From: Arthrobacter sp. CAU 1506
GTDB lineage: Bacteria > Actinomycetota > Actinomycetes > Actinomycetales > Micrococcaceae
NCBI RefSeq assembly: GCF_005047635.1
Contig: NZ_SUKC01000011.1
Span: 62,001-126,000, forward strand
Reading direction: 5' to 3'
DNA length: 64,000 nucleotides
In this document: positions 8,657 through 18,071 of the stretch, one piece after another
How positions within the stretch are numbered: the first letter of the stretch is position 1
Layout of the letters: each line of letters opens with the position of its first letter
Program-made: the position numbers and the translations under genes
Notes under the pieces: model-generated
Databases searched by the model: none
Told to the model about the DNA's origin: nothing
What the model saw: the letters and a program-made list of their open reading frames with translations, nothing else

Positions 8657-8694
8657 AGCAGGTGCCCTTCTCAGGCTTGGGAAGGGCACCTGCT
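8657..8694 (+). terminator. Hairpin after the FtsX exporter operon
   Basis: Perfect 14-bp stem AGCAGGTGCCCTTC / GAAGGGCACCTGCT with a 10-nt loop, about 100 bp after the permease stop and before a convergent gene. There is no T tract, so termination is inferred from position and strength. Confidence 0.55.
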
Positions 8695-8713
8695 CAATAG
8701 TGGTTGAGGGCCG

Positions 8714-8824
8714 GATGACCGCGTCTGAGGGATGCGTGCGTTCCGCCGTGGCCAGCGGGTCAGGCCCCGTGGGCAGCGCCCGGCGGGGGCGTTCCGCCGT
8801 GGCCGGAGGGCCGATGACCGCGTC
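8714..8824 (+). repeat. Nested direct repeats between FtsX and cupin genes
   Basis: GATGACCGCGTC occurs at 8714-8725 and 8813-8824, and between them GCGTTCCGCCGTGGCC occurs at 8738-8753 and 8789-8804. Nothing coding is seen in 8555-8843. Confidence 0.5.
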
Positions 8825-8843
8825 CGCCCGACGCGGCCCGGGG

Positions 8844-9170
8844 TCATCTAGCCCATTCGGTCTGCATCTGCGCGACCGGATGGATGTTGACCATCTTCAC
8901 GCCGTCGGCGCTGGTCGCCGTGAACTCGTGCCAGGTATGTGCCGGGATAACGATCACGGTCTCGGAGGCTGCATGGCCGGACTCGCCGTCGATAATGAAG
9001 TCGATCTCGCCGTCGAGCAGTACAAAGATCTCTTCATACGGGTGGCGGTGGCGCTCGGCGCCGCGGGAATTGACGAAGAAGGACGCATGCGCACCGTGTT
9101 CGGAGCCGTGGAAGACGGCGGCGCCTGAGGCAGGACGCAGACTGTCGAAGGACATGGTCTGGTAGGTCAT
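8844..9170 (-). CDS. Small cupin-domain protein
   Basis: Single-domain cupin of 108 residues. The metal-binding motifs are clear: RHRHPYEEIFVLLDGEIDF (motif 1: two His and a Glu) and IPAHTWHEF (motif 2 His). The fold serves many roles, so the reaction is unknown; it may bind a small ligand or be an isomerase or dioxygenase. ATG 9170 is chosen for the strong GGAAGGA ribosome site 7 nt upstream; a longer in-frame extension to 9266 lacks this. Divergent from the permease at 9353, with a shared ~180-bp promoter region. Confidence 0.85.
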   Translation of the reverse strand: MTYQTMSFDSLRPASGAAVFHGSEHGAHASFFVNSRGAERHRHPYEEIFVLLDGEIDFIIDGESGHAASETVIVIPAHTWHEFTATSADGVKMVNIHPVAQMQTEWAR

Positions 9171-9352
9171 CGGAGCATCCTTCCGCGTCGCAAGTAGCCG
9201 ATACTCTACCGATCGGGCCCCCGGAGGCCTAGGGAAAAGCAATCTGGGTGGGTGTCTCCCCCGCACGCGTCCGTGCCGCAGACATCGTCCGTGGCGGGTG
9301 CTACGTTGGCCGGATAGACCAACGGCGGGTACCGCGTGGACGGAGGTCGATC

Positions 9353-10759
9353 GTGAGCGAATCCACCGAAACCAAGAAGCATCCGGAGCTGAAGCGGGCC
9401 ATCGGCACCAAGCTCCTGCTGCTTTTCATCGTGGGCGACATCCTGGGAACCGGCGTTTATGCCCTCACCGGGCAGGTGGCCGGTGAGGTGGGCGGCGCGG
9501 CGTGGGCTCCCCTGCTGCTGGCGTTTGTCGTGGCCACCATCACCGCCTTCTCCTACCTGGAGTTGGTGACAAAGTACCCGCAAGCTGCGGGCGCCGCGCT
9601 GTACACACACAAGGCCTTCGGGATCCATTTTCTGACCTTTTTGGTGACCTTCGCCGTCCTCAGTTCCGGCATTACCTCGGCTTCCACCGCCGCCAAGTTC
9701 CTGGGCGAGAACTTCATTGCCGGCTTCAACCTGGACTGGAACCAGACCGGGGTGACCTGGGTAGCCATCATTTTCATGGCCGTCCTTGCGGCGATCAACT
9801 TCCGCGGCGTCAGCGAATCGGTGAAGTTCAACGTGGTCCTGACCCTGGTGGAGTTCACCGGACTGCTGATCGTGATCCTCATAGGATTCTGGGCGATGAG
9901 CCAGGGCAATGTGGACTTCAGCCGGGTGATGGTGTTCGAAACCTCGAATGACAAGAGCGTTTTCCTGGCCATCACGGCGGCCACCTCTTTGGCCTTCTTC
10001 TCCTTCGTAGGCTTCGAAGATTCGGTCAACATGGCCGAGGAAACCAAGGACCCGTCTCGGATCTTCCCCAAAGTCATGCTCACCGGCCTCGGCATCACCA
10101 TGATTGTGTACCTGTTGGTGTCGATCACCGCGGTGGCAATTGTCCCGATCGGGCAGTTGTCGGAGAGCCCTACTCCGCTGCTGGAAGTCGTGCAGATTGG
10201 AGCGCCGGGCCTGCCGGTGGATGTCATCTACCCGTTCCTGTCCATGTTCGCGGTGGCCAATACCGCGCTGATCAACATGCTGATGGCCAGCAGGCTGCTC
10301 TACGGCATGGCGCGCCAGGACGTGCTGCCGCATTTCCTGGGCAAGGTGCACTCGAACCGCCGCTCCCCCTGGGCCTCGATCATCTTCACCACCCTCATTG
10401 CCTTCGTACTGATCTTCGTGGTCACCAACGTGATGGGCGCCGAGACCGTTACCGCACTTGGCGGCACCACCGCGCTGCTGCTGCTGGGCGTCTTCACCAT
10501 CGTGAACCTGGCGGTGCTGGTGCTGCGCCGGAAACCGGTGGACCGCAAGCACTTCCGGACCCCCACGGTGCTGCCCTACCTGGGCATGTTCACCTGCCTC
10601 TTCCTGGTGGGGCCGTGGGCGCAGGATCCGATTGAGTACCAGATTGCCGGCATGATGATCGGCCTCGGTTTGGTGCTGTGGCTGTTCACCTGGATGTGGA
10701 ATCGGGGCGCCTACGGCAGGAGAACCAAGTTCCGCCACCCGGAGGAATTGGGTGAATGA
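9353..10759 (+). CDS. APC-superfamily amino acid permease
   Basis: Inner-membrane amino acid or polyamine transporter of 468 residues with about 12 membrane segments. The first helix carries the APC substrate motif GDILGTGVYALTG. Later features include YPQAAGAALY, FFSFVGFEDSVNMAEETKDP (the conserved helix 6 to loop 7 motif) and NRRSPWASI. It resembles the YfnA/CAT-like subgroup. GTG 9353 is chosen because GGAGG lies 7 nt upstream; the earlier in-frame ATG has no such site. Divergent from the cupin gene; substrate unknown. Confidence 0.88.
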   Translation: MSESTETKKHPELKRAIGTKLLLLFIVGDILGTGVYALTGQVAGEVGGAAWAPLLLAFVVATITAFSYLELVTKYPQAAGAALYTHKAFGIHFLTFLVTFAVLSSGITSASTAAKFLGENFIAGFNLDWNQTGVTWVAIIFMAVLAAINFRGVSESVKFNVVLTLVEFTGLLIVILIGFWAMSQGNVDFSRVMVFETSNDKSVFLAITAATSLAFFSFVGFEDSVNMAEETKDPSRIFPKVMLTGLGITMIVYLLVSITAVAIVPIGQLSESPTPLLEVVQIGAPGLPVDVIYPFLSMFAVANTALINMLMASRLLYGMARQDVLPHFLGKVHSNRRSPWASIIFTTLIAFVLIFVVTNVMGAETVTALGGTTALLLLGVFTIVNLAVLVLRRKPVDRKHFRTPTVLPYLGMFTCLFLVGPWAQDPIEYQIAGMMIGLGLVLWLFTWMWNRGAYGRRTKFRHPEELGE

Positions 10760-10844
10760 GTGCGCGCTCTTGTGGGTAAGGACAGTCATGACGACGACGG
10801 CGGAATCCGTCCGCTTGAGATGACGGGCAGTAGAAAGGAAGGCC

Positions 10845-11363
10845 ATGGCCGCTGACAAACTGTCGACAGGCACGCTGAATCACAAGGACATCGCGTCCTA
10901 TCTGGACTACCACCTGTTGGGCTCGGCCGCAGGTGTGCAGCTGTTCGACGCCGTCCGCCAGGTTTGGGCGGGCACGCCTCAGGAAGCCGAGCTCCGGAGG
11001 TTGCGGGAGGAACTGTCCGCGGAGCGCAAGGAGCTGAAGGCGCTGCACCGCAGCTTCGGCCACCGGCGCAGCACGCTCAAGCGGCTCGCAGCCGCTGCCG
11101 GTGCCGTCATCAGCAAGGTGAACCCGCTCAATCCGACCCGTGCTTCCGGCGGCGTGGGGACCCAACTGGAGCTGGAATCGATGCTGTCCGCGCTGCGCGG
11201 CAAGCAGTGCATGTGGCAAATCCTGGCTGAGCTGGCCCCCAGCGACCCCCGCCTGGATGCCCTCCGCTTCCAGGAACTGGAGGCACAGGCGGTGGCCCAG
11301 CAGAAACGCGTGGAACGGATGATGAACGCCACCGCACCGCAGCGTTTCCTGGCTTCGCCCTGA
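10845..11363 (+). CDS. Conserved-looking protein of unknown function, coiled coil
   Basis: 172-residue soluble protein with no family that I recognise. It has a strong ribosome site (AGAAAGGAAGG) before ATG 10845. Residues ~42-72 (about EAELRRLREELSAERKELKA) form a likely charged coiled coil, followed by a basic stretch and an alanine-rich helix, then a helical C-terminal half with QKRVERMMNA. No signal peptide or membrane segment. It lies 85 nt after the permease and may share its transcript. Confidence 0.65.
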   Translation: MAADKLSTGTLNHKDIASYLDYHLLGSAAGVQLFDAVRQVWAGTPQEAELRRLREELSAERKELKALHRSFGHRRSTLKRLAAAAGAVISKVNPLNPTRASGGVGTQLELESMLSALRGKQCMWQILAELAPSDPRLDALRFQELEAQAVAQQKRVERMMNATAPQRFLASP

Positions 11364-11566
11364 GCTGAGGCGCCACGTTTTGCTCCTGGGCGCTTGGTCG
11401 TGGGCTAAGACGCTTCGTTCTGAGCCGAGGCGAACCTCGTAGTGAGTTGCCGCCTTCCATCCTGAGCTAAGGCGAACGCCGTCGTCGGCTAAGCGCTTCG
11501 TCCTGGGCAGATGAGCTTCGGCTACAGCAAAGACCGCCGCCGGCGCTTCCTGGCTGCAGCCGAGCG
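11364..11566 (+). repeat. Spacer of imperfect CTGAGC-AAGGCG repeats
   Basis: The spacer between this gene and convergent metG holds several degenerate copies of a ~30-nt unit built on CTGAGCTRAGGCG and GGCTAAGCGCTTCGTYCTGGGC (near 11361, 11403, 11430, 11463 and 11487). No gene is seen. Confidence 0.5.
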
Positions 11567-13129
11567 TTAGTCGGCGGCCGGTTCCTCGTACTTCGGGAAG
11601 ATCGGCGTCGGCGCCGGCAACGAGGTTCCCGGCACCAAGGCTGAGCCGATGGCAGCGAAGTCGCGGGCGCCGTCGTCGTGCTGTCCCAGCACGTCCAGCA
11701 GCTTGCCCGCAGACGTGGGCATGACCGGCTGGATGAGGATGGAGACAATGCGCAGCACTTCCAGCGTCACGTAGAGCACGGTGTTCATCCGCTCCACGTC
11801 CGTTTTGCGCAGCACCCACGGAGCCTGTTCCGCGAAGTAGGCGTTGGTGTCGCCAAGCACGGTCCAGATGGCCTCGAGCGAACCGTGGAAGTCCTGCACT
11901 TCGTAGGCTGCGCGCGACTTCTCCAGGAGACGTTCGGCGCGGGCCAACAGTTCGTGGTCCTCGGGCGCCAAGGTGCCGGGCTGCGGGACCTTGCCCTCAC
12001 AGTTCTTCGCCACCATGGACAGCGAACGCTGGGCCAGGTTGCCCAGGTTATTCGCCAGATCCGCGTTCATCCGGCCCACCACCGCGTCATGGCTGTACGA
12101 ACCGTCGGCGCCGAAGGGAACCTCGCGCAGCAGGAAGAAACGCACCTGGTCCAGGCCGTACTGGGCAACCCACTCGTCCGGGGCCACCACGTTGCCCAGC
12201 GACTTGGACATCTTGACGCCGTTGTTGTTCAGGAAACCGTGGATCATCACGCGCTGGGGCAGTTCCAGCCCTGCGGACATCAGGAAGGCCGGCCAGTACA
12301 CCGCGTGGAAGCGGGAGATGTCCTTGCCGATCACGTGGACATCGGCCGGCCAGTACTTCTTGAAGGACTCGGCCTCTATGTCCGGATACCCGACGCCGGT
12401 GAGGTAGTTGGTCAGCGCGTCCACCCACACGTACATGACGTGCTTGTCATTGCCTGGAACCGGGACGCCCCAATCGAACGTGGTGCGGGAGATGGACAGG
12501 TCCTCCAGGCCACCCTTGACGAAGCTGATCACTTCGTTGAAGCGACTGCGGGGCGCGCCGAAGTTGGGCTGCTCCTCATAAAGCTTGAGCAGCTTGTCCT
12601 GGTACTGGGACAGCCGGAAGAAGTAGCTCTCCTCCTCCGTCCAGGTCAGCTCGGTATCCGTCTGGATGGAATAGCGCTTGCCGTCCTCGCGGAGCTCGGT
12701 CTCATCCTCGGCGTAGTAGGCCTCGTCGCGGACCGAATACCAGCCCTCGTACTTGCCCAGGTAGATGTCCCCGGCCTCTTCCATCTTCTTCCAGATGGCT
12801 TGGGAAGCCTGGTAATGATCCGCATCAGTGGTGCGGATGAACCGGTCGTAGGAGATCTCCAAGACCTGGTGCGCCGACTTGTAGACCGCGGTGTTCCGGT
12901 CCACCAGTTCCTTGGGCGTAATGCCCTCCTTGGCTGCCGTCTGCGCGATCTTCATGCCGTGCTCGTCGGTGCCGGTCAGGAACATCACATCGTAGCCGTC
13001 CAACCGCTTGAAACGGGCCATCGCGTCCGTGGCAATGTACTCGTAGGCGTGGCCGATGTGCGGCACGCCGTTAGGGTACGTGATGGCCGTGGTGATGTAG
13101 TACGGGGTCTTGGGCTCAGAGGAGGTCAC
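11567..13129 (-). CDS. metG: Methionyl-tRNA synthetase
   Basis: Charges tRNA-Met with methionine in the cytoplasm. The class I signatures are present: HIGH within [15 protein letters not shown] and KMSKS within [13 protein letters not shown], plus tRNA anticodon-domain features such as [14 protein letters not shown]. At 520 residues it is the short form seen in mycobacteria and related actinobacteria, without the C-terminal dimerisation domain. The start is GTG 13129, with a -10-like TAATTT 6 nt upstream and no ribosome site, suggesting a leaderless mRNA. No T-box leader fits in the 115-bp spacer upstream. Confidence 0.96.
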   Translation of the reverse strand: MTSSEPKTPYYITTAITYPNGVPHIGHAYEYIATDAMARFKRLDGYDVMFLTGTDEHGMKIAQTAAKEGITPKELVDRNTAVYKSAHQVLEISYDRFIRTTDADHYQASQAIWKKMEEAGDIYLGKYEGWYSVRDEAYYAEDETELREDGKRYSIQTDTELTWTEEESYFFRLSQYQDKLLKLYEEQPNFGAPRSRFNEVISFVKGGLEDLSISRTTFDWGVPVPGNDKHVMYVWVDALTNYLTGVGYPDIEAESFKKYWPADVHVIGKDISRFHAVYWPAFLMSAGLELPQRVMIHGFLNNNGVKMSKSLGNVVAPDEWVAQYGLDQVRFFLLREVPFGADGSYSHDAVVGRMNADLANNLGNLAQRSLSMVAKNCEGKVPQPGTLAPEDHELLARAERLLEKSRAAYEVQDFHGSLEAIWTVLGDTNAYFAEQAPWVLRKTDVERMNTVLYVTLEVLRIVSILIQPVMPTSAGKLLDVLGQHDDGARDFAAIGSALVPGTSLPAPTPIFPKYEEPAAD

Positions 13130-13244
13130 TCTATGAAATTACCCTCTGCGTTCGGCGGTTGTCGAAATGCGCAGGAGAGTTCAGTTCTCCACAGCTCCGG
13201 AGCGGCCGTGGACTGCGTCGCCGATCCACGGGCACATTGGTGCC

Positions 13245-14195
13245 ATGCATACTTCTTCCGCTCCCCGTCCGGTGGATATCCCCCACGCCCGGCTGATGAC
13301 CTATGCGGAGTTACGACGATCAAACTATGAGGAAACCGAGATAGCTGCTGCCCTCCGGGCGCGGAACATCGTGAGAGTGCGGCACGGTGTTTACGCCTCG
13401 GCAGAGTTCTGGCGGACGCTGAAGCCGTGGGATCGCGATGTGTGGGCCGTTCGAGCCCATCATCTCAGTTCGCGATCGCACCTGATCTATACCCATGTCT
13501 CAGCTGCGCGCCTGTGGGGCATGGACGTCTGGAACGCGACGAATGAGATCCACGTGACCCAAGGGACGCGGCATGGGGACAATTCTGCTGGCGTGGTGCG
13601 GCACGCATTGATGATTCCCGATGGACAGGTGGTGATGCAGGGAGGCCTCCGTTTGACCAACAGGGAACGCACCGTCGTCGACTGTGCCAAGCTCCTGCCA
13701 CATGAGCTGGCAACGGTGATTGCAGATTCGGCCCTTCACCGCGGCGCCAGCCGCCAAGGGGTCAGCGCGATCCTTGAAGAACAGACAGGGTACGCGCATA
13801 TCAGCAAGGCTCGGCGAGTGCTGGCCGCAGCGAACGCGCTCAGCGAATCCGCCGGCGAAACGAGGCTCCGGCTCAAAGTATTGGAATGGGGGTTCCCGCC
13901 TCCGGTCTTGCAGTACGAAATTGATACTACTGAAGGCCGATATCGGGCAGACTTGGCATGGCCCGAGCTGATGCTGATCTTGGAGTTCGACGGCGATATC
14001 AAGTACAACGGCAAGGCGCCGACTGACTTTGTTCTCTTGGATGAACGGAAACGCGAAACTGCGCTGATGGAACGCGGCTGGAGCATTGTGCGCGTGCGCT
14101 GGCCGCAACTCGATCACGAGGCCAGTCTGCGGAGCCGCATTCTCCGGGCGTATAACAACGCCGTGTATGCACATGGCCGCCCGCCAGCTGCTTAG
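13245..14195 (+). CDS. AbiEi-type antitoxin domain / DUF559-like nuclease-fold protein
   Basis: 316 residues. The N-terminal part (MTYAELRRSNYEETEIAAAL, then VRVRHGVYAS) matches the winged-helix start of the AbiEi antitoxin family. The C-terminal ~110 residues resemble DUF559/Vsr-like nuclease folds: RADLAWPELMLILEFDGD, then a basic region and ERGWSIVRVRW. The AbiEi family is linked to type IV toxin-antitoxin and phage-abortive systems, but no AbiEii toxin gene lies beside it, so defence or DNA repair roles are guesses. Such solo genes recur in Arthrobacter relatives. The coding stretch appears less GC-rich than its neighbours, which could mean transfer. ATG 13245 was chosen where homology begins. 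Confidence 0.72.
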   Translation: MHTSSAPRPVDIPHARLMTYAELRRSNYEETEIAAALRARNIVRVRHGVYASAEFWRTLKPWDRDVWAVRAHHLSSRSHLIYTHVSAARLWGMDVWNATNEIHVTQGTRHGDNSAGVVRHALMIPDGQVVMQGGLRLTNRERTVVDCAKLLPHELATVIADSALHRGASRQGVSAILEEQTGYAHISKARRVLAAANALSESAGETRLRLKVLEWGFPPPVLQYEIDTTEGRYRADLAWPELMLILEFDGDIKYNGKAPTDFVLLDERKRETALMERGWSIVRVRWPQLDHEASLRSRILRAYNNAVYAHGRPPAA

Positions 14196-14221
14196 CAGCA
14201 AGGACTTTCCGCTGTCGGTGC

Positions 14222-14278
14222 AGGGTTGATCGGTCGGGGTAGGGACCGTGGATACTGCAGTGACAGATTTACCCTGCA
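14222..14278. repeat. Possible decayed copy of the dispersed palindromic element
   Basis: GGGTTGATCGGTCGGGGT at 14223-14240 and TGACAGATTTACCCTG at 14261-14276 resemble the left and right arms of the elements at 4893 and 26311, with several mismatches and a different centre. Resemblance was judged by eye. Confidence 0.4.
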
Positions 14279-14327
14279 ACAGCAGGGTGGAACTTGGATC
14301 CGGGTTAGCAGCAGAGCCGGCAGGACC

Positions 14328-14410
14328 GGGTCCCGGAGGGAACTGGTCCCGGAGGGAACTGGTCCCGGCGGGACCCTGAACCTGCCGGGACCCTGCACCT
14401 GCCGCGTCCG
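14328..14410 (+). repeat. Short GGTCCCGG tandem repeats
   Basis: GGTCCCGGAGGGAACT occurs twice in tandem (about 14328-14360), then GGTCCCGGCGGGACC, a 6-bp stem with a 3-nt loop, and a further CCTGCCGGGACCCTG. It lies between two convergent genes and may help terminate both. No gene is seen in 14196-14455. Confidence 0.5.
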
Positions 14411-14455
14411 CTCCGCCGACGGAGGCCGACCCCGCCCCAGCTAGGTAGGCCTTCG

Positions 14456-15157
14456 CTAGTTCATCTTGGTGCTGCTGTCAGCGGCCTTGATGAGCTCCTG
14501 GTCGTGGGAGGCCACGAGCACGGCGATGCCGTCCTGGGTGGTGTCCTTCAGGATGTGGATGATCTTGTTGGCCTGTTCGCGGTCCAGGTTGGCGGTGGGC
14601 TCATCCACCACCAGGACTTTGGTGCCCAGGATCAGGGCGCGGGCGATCGCGACGCGCTGGCGTTCGCCGCCGGAGAGCTGGCCGGGGCGGTGCCGCATGC
14701 GGCGGCCCAGACCGACCAGGTCCAGCAGGTCCTTGGCCATCTCGGTGCGCTCTTCAACCTGGCCGTCGGGTACGGCCGGCAGCAGCACGTTCTCCAGAGC
14801 GCTCATGCCGTCGATCAGCGCGCCGCCCTGGTCCACGTAGCCGATCAGCGCACGGCGGCGGTCGGAGATCTGGTCGTCGTCCATGGTGCTGAGCGCATCG
14901 CCCTGCCAGAACACCTCGCCGGCAGTGGGCTCCTGGAGACCGGCAGCCACGGTAAGGATGCTGGTCTTGCCGGAGCCGCTGCGGCCGGCCAGGCAGTGCA
15001 TGGTCCCGGCTTCGAGGCCGAGGTCGAAGTCCTCGGCGATCACCAGAGGTTCGGCCCCGCCGTCGTACCGGATGGTGATGCCGCGCAGCTCCACCGGCAT
15101 GGCGTGGTCCTCGGTGCGCTCCTTGATGGCAGCGCGGGTCAGGCGTTCTTCAATCAT
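14456..15157 (-). CDS. ABC transporter ATPase (FtsX-permease partner)
   Basis: Cytoplasmic ATPase of 233 residues paired with the large permease encoded just upstream on the same strand. Walker A GRSGSGKT is at residues 58-65, with signature LSGGERQRVAIARAL, Walker B VLVVDEPTANLD and switch His in VASHDQ. The MacB-like Q-loop region is altered, reading IGYVDQGGALIDGMSALENV. ATG 15157 overlaps the permease stop as ATGA, so the two are translationally coupled; a longer frame to 15223 would run into the permease. The convergent gene ends 260 bp away. Substrate unknown. Confidence 0.92.
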   Translation of the reverse strand: MIEERLTRAAIKERTEDHAMPVELRGITIRYDGGAEPLVIAEDFDLGLEAGTMHCLAGRSGSGKTSILTVAAGLQEPTAGEVFWQGDALSTMDDDQISDRRRALIGYVDQGGALIDGMSALENVLLPAVPDGQVEERTEMAKDLLDLVGLGRRMRHRPGQLSGGERQRVAIARALILGTKVLVVDEPTANLDREQANKIIHILKDTTQDGIAVLVASHDQELIKAADSSTKMN

Positions 15158-17967
15158 TTCCGGGTCCTTGTCATCAAAACAAACCAGAGGAGCACGGCCA
15201 CGATGCCAGCGGCAGCGGCCCACACCGCAGCGTGCGGTGCAATAAACAGGGCAGTTACGACGGCGCCGATGACCGCCAGCGGCAGGGCGACGGCCGCGGT
15301 GATGCCGGCCTCGCCGCGGCGGGCCTGCAGCAGCAGCGTGGGCGTCCAGCCCATGGCGCCGAGGATGGCGAACTGTTCGCGCTTCCGCTGGGCTTCAAAC
15401 CGGGTGGTCATCAGCGCCAACAGCAGCGCGGTCACGACGCCGAGCAGCGCCAGCGCGATGTTGAGTCCGCTGAGCTGCGAGGCGGCCAGCGAACCGAGCG
15501 CGGTACTGCCGGCGGCGCGTGGAATGTCCGCCAGCACGGCCACCAGGGCTCCGGCCGCGGCGCCGAGCACGGCCACCGCCAAGGCAATCGCCACGGTGTT
15601 GAACCGGTTGGTGCTCAGTTGCCTCGCGGCGAACTGGAGGGGCGTCTTCACGGACGGCACACCGGCAGCACCGGACGGTTCGGTATCCCTCTTCGGATGC
15701 GGCTTGAGCATGGCCGCAGAGATGAAGGAGGAGGCACCGTAGACCACCAGCGCGATGAGCGATACCCACAACGTCACGGCGCTGCGGCTGATGGCACTGG
15801 CAATGATCGCCACCGCCAGCACAGCCACGCCGCCGACCAGCAGCTCGTTCAGGAACCAGGACCGGATGCGGCGCCGGTTCCAGCCCATGGCCCGCAGCGT
15901 CACGGCTTCGGTCCGGCGGGAACGGGTGAAGGCCACGGCGCTGGCTGCGGTCAACAGGGCCGCACCGCCGACGGTCAGGGCCAACAGCGCAGCGCTGGAT
16001 TCGCTCAGGGCACCGTGGACTTCGCCGGCTGCGCCCTGACGGACCCAGGACTGCTGCACAGTGCCGAGATCGCTGACCGTGCCGGAAGCGTCCTTGTGGT
16101 AATCGGGAACGTAGATGGAAACGTCTTCGCGGGCCGAACCGGCAACGACCTGAGTCTGCAGGCCAAGGTCCTCGATGGCGGCAGCAACGGTGTTGATCTG
16201 GTCCTCGGCGTCAGCCCATGAACCGCCGGCGTCCACCCGGACCCGGACGGCGTCGATCACGGCGTCGTCCGCGCTGGTGCCACGGACCGCGGCAAGCCCG
16301 GCGAAGTCGGTGATCGCACCGGCGGACTGCACGGACAGGCCAGCACCGCTAAGCCCCGGCTTCATCACCGTTTCGTCGATCTTTTTGCCCTCGGCATCGT
16401 GGGTGATGGTCACCGGCGTCGGGTCATAGCCGCCCAACGGCAGGTAGTTCACATCGCCGGCAGCCTCCCGCACCGCGGCGGCGTCAAAGGTGCCGTACAC
16501 GAACGGCAGCGGTGTGGCGGATTCGGTGCCGGAATCCACGGTGCTGCGGTAGGACTGCTCCTCCACCGGTGCGCGCTGGCTCTGGTCCGGTTCCAGCTGC
16601 CACTGGAGGGTCTTCTCCGGCAGCTTGTTGACCTGGATCCAGCCCTGCGGCGTGGCGGTCTGCTCGGAGCTGCCATCGCTGGCGGCGTCGCCGAGCGCGT
16701 AATCCGGGTTGGACATGAAGTCAGTGGTCCACACCGGCGGCTGGTGCAGGCCGGCGACCATTTGGACGCCGCCGGAGCCGAGCAGGTAGTTGTAGTCCTC
16801 GCCGCCCGGCCAGCGCAGCTGGAACGGCTTGCTGGATGCGAAGGGCAGGTAGCCCTCCCCCAGTTCCTTGCTGACGGTGCCGACTTCCTTGACGGTGTTG
16901 CCGGCGTCGTCCAATTCTTCGATCTTGACCGAGTAGGTCAGGTCCAGGTCGGTGCCGGAGCGGACCACCATGGGGATGACCTGCGACTCGTCGTCGAGCG
17001 TGCCGGCTTCAACCGCGTTCTGGTACTGGACGAAGAACGGGCTCCAGAACTGGAACGGGTGCCCGTCGATCGCGGCGCCTTCGCCGCCCTCGGAGAACAT
17101 GCCCATGCCGAACTGCGAGGAGAAGTACTGGCCCAGTTCCTGGGCGTTGCGGTCCGTGGCTTCCGGCGCCTGCTTGAGCGGGGCCAGGAAGTCGCCGGCC
17201 TCGCCGAGCAACGCGGATTCGGCCGCCGGATCCACGGCGACCACGGTCTCGGTGATCTGCGGGAGCATCGGCAGCGCAATGGTGGTGTCAAAATCGCCGT
17301 GCATGCTGCCACCGGCGGGGTCCGGGAACTTGATGCCGGTCTCGTCTTCGGGAGCCACGGTGCGCAGGCTGGTGCCGCCGGGAACGTCCAGTTCCTCCAG
17401 CTTCGCCTGGCCCAGCGAGCCCTCGGCGGCGGTTTCGAACAGAACGGTGTCGCTCAAGCCATCGTTGCTGACGGCCTTGGCGGTGATCCGGTAGTTGGTC
17501 GGTTCTTCGTTGAACACGGAAGCAGGCTCGGGCCACTCACCTTCCGGCACGGCGTCCTGGATGCCCTGCGACTTCAGGTACTGCTCGATGTTCGCGTTGT
17601 AGCCGACGTAGTCCGTCGCCTTCAGTTGCGGGAACTCGATGTCCTGGACCACCTTGGAGACCAGCGAAATCGGTGCTGCGACGGACACACCGTCGATCCC
17701 GCGGACCTGGTCCAGGTCAGTGGCGGCGATTCCGCCGTTGCCGGACAGGAAGTCGGGCTGGCGCAGTTCATCCCCGCCGGCGCCGCCGGGCAGGACCAGG
17801 ATGTCGTACACGCCGCGGCTGTTTTCGTCCACCACACGGGTCAGCGCCGCCTGTGCCCGGCCCTGGACGAAAATCGAGAGAACCATCGCCGCGATGAGGA
17901 CGGCAACCGTGACCACGAGCGACCGGCTGCGCATGAAGCGCGACGCGGCGTTGAACCGGATTTCCAA
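15154..17967 (-). CDS. Large FtsX-like ABC permease
   Basis: 937-residue membrane protein with a single N-terminal helix (VVTVAVLIAAMVLSIFV), then an external region of about 600 residues. A four-helix FtsX module follows near residues 650-760 (SSAALLALTVGGAALLTAAS, RTEAVTLRAMGWNRRRIRSW) and a second near 785-930 (RFEAQRKREQFAILGAMGW). The external region is unusually long and has no repeat or enzyme motif that I recognise. The start is TTG 17967, set by GGAG 8 nt upstream and by the membrane helix that follows. It forms an operon with the ATPase at 14456-15157. Function unknown; export or cell-envelope remodelling are the usual roles of the family. Confidence 0.88.
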   Translation of the reverse strand: MEIRFNAASRFMRSRSLVVTVAVLIAAMVLSIFVQGRAQAALTRVVDENSRGVYDILVLPGGAGGDELRQPDFLSGNGGIAATDLDQVRGIDGVSVAAPISLVSKVVQDIEFPQLKATDYVGYNANIEQYLKSQGIQDAVPEGEWPEPASVFNEEPTNYRITAKAVSNDGLSDTVLFETAAEGSLGQAKLEELDVPGGTSLRTVAPEDETGIKFPDPAGGSMHGDFDTTIALPMLPQITETVVAVDPAAESALLGEAGDFLAPLKQAPEATDRNAQELGQYFSSQFGMGMFSEGGEGAAIDGHPFQFWSPFFVQYQNAVEAGTLDDESQVIPMVVRSGTDLDLTYSVKIEELDDAGNTVKEVGTVSKELGEGYLPFASSKPFQLRWPGGEDYNYLLGSGGVQMVAGLHQPPVWTTDFMSNPDYALGDAASDGSSEQTATPQGWIQVNKLPEKTLQWQLEPDQSQRAPVEEQSYRSTVDSGTESATPLPFVYGTFDAAAVREAAGDVNYLPLGGYDPTPVTITHDAEGKKIDETVMKPGLSGAGLSVQSAGAITDFAGLAAVRGTSADDAVIDAVRVRVDAGGSWADAEDQINTVAAAIEDLGLQTQVVAGSAREDVSIYVPDYHKDASGTVSDLGTVQQSWVRQGAAGEVHGALSESSAALLALTVGGAALLTAASAVAFTRSRRTEAVTLRAMGWNRRRIRSWFLNELLVGGVAVLAVAIIASAISRSAVTLWVSLIALVVYGASSFISAAMLKPHPKRDTEPSGAAGVPSVKTPLQFAARQLSTNRFNTVAIALAVAVLGAAAGALVAVLADIPRAAGSTALGSLAASQLSGLNIALALLGVVTALLLALMTTRFEAQRKREQFAILGAMGWTPTLLLQARRGEAGITAAVALPLAVIGAVVTALFIAPHAAVWAAAAGIVAVLLWFVLMTRTRK

Positions 17968-18071
17968 AAAATCACTCCATACGGCGGCAATGAGGTCAAA
18001 GGTCGCATTGACCCGGCATTAAGGTTCTCATGAGGTGCGCGCAGTCGAGGAATCGACCCGCGCGTCGGGCC

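Noticed and set aside
6335-8689. Long open frame antisense to the FtsX permease gene (784 codons)
   Set aside because: The translation is His/Gln/Arg/Gly-rich with no fold, as expected of the antisense frame of a GC-rich gene; the sense strand has a clear family match.
13130-13244. T-box leader for metG
   Set aside because: The upstream spacer is only 115 bp, and no T-box consensus or terminator/antiterminator pair was found; the start looks leaderless.
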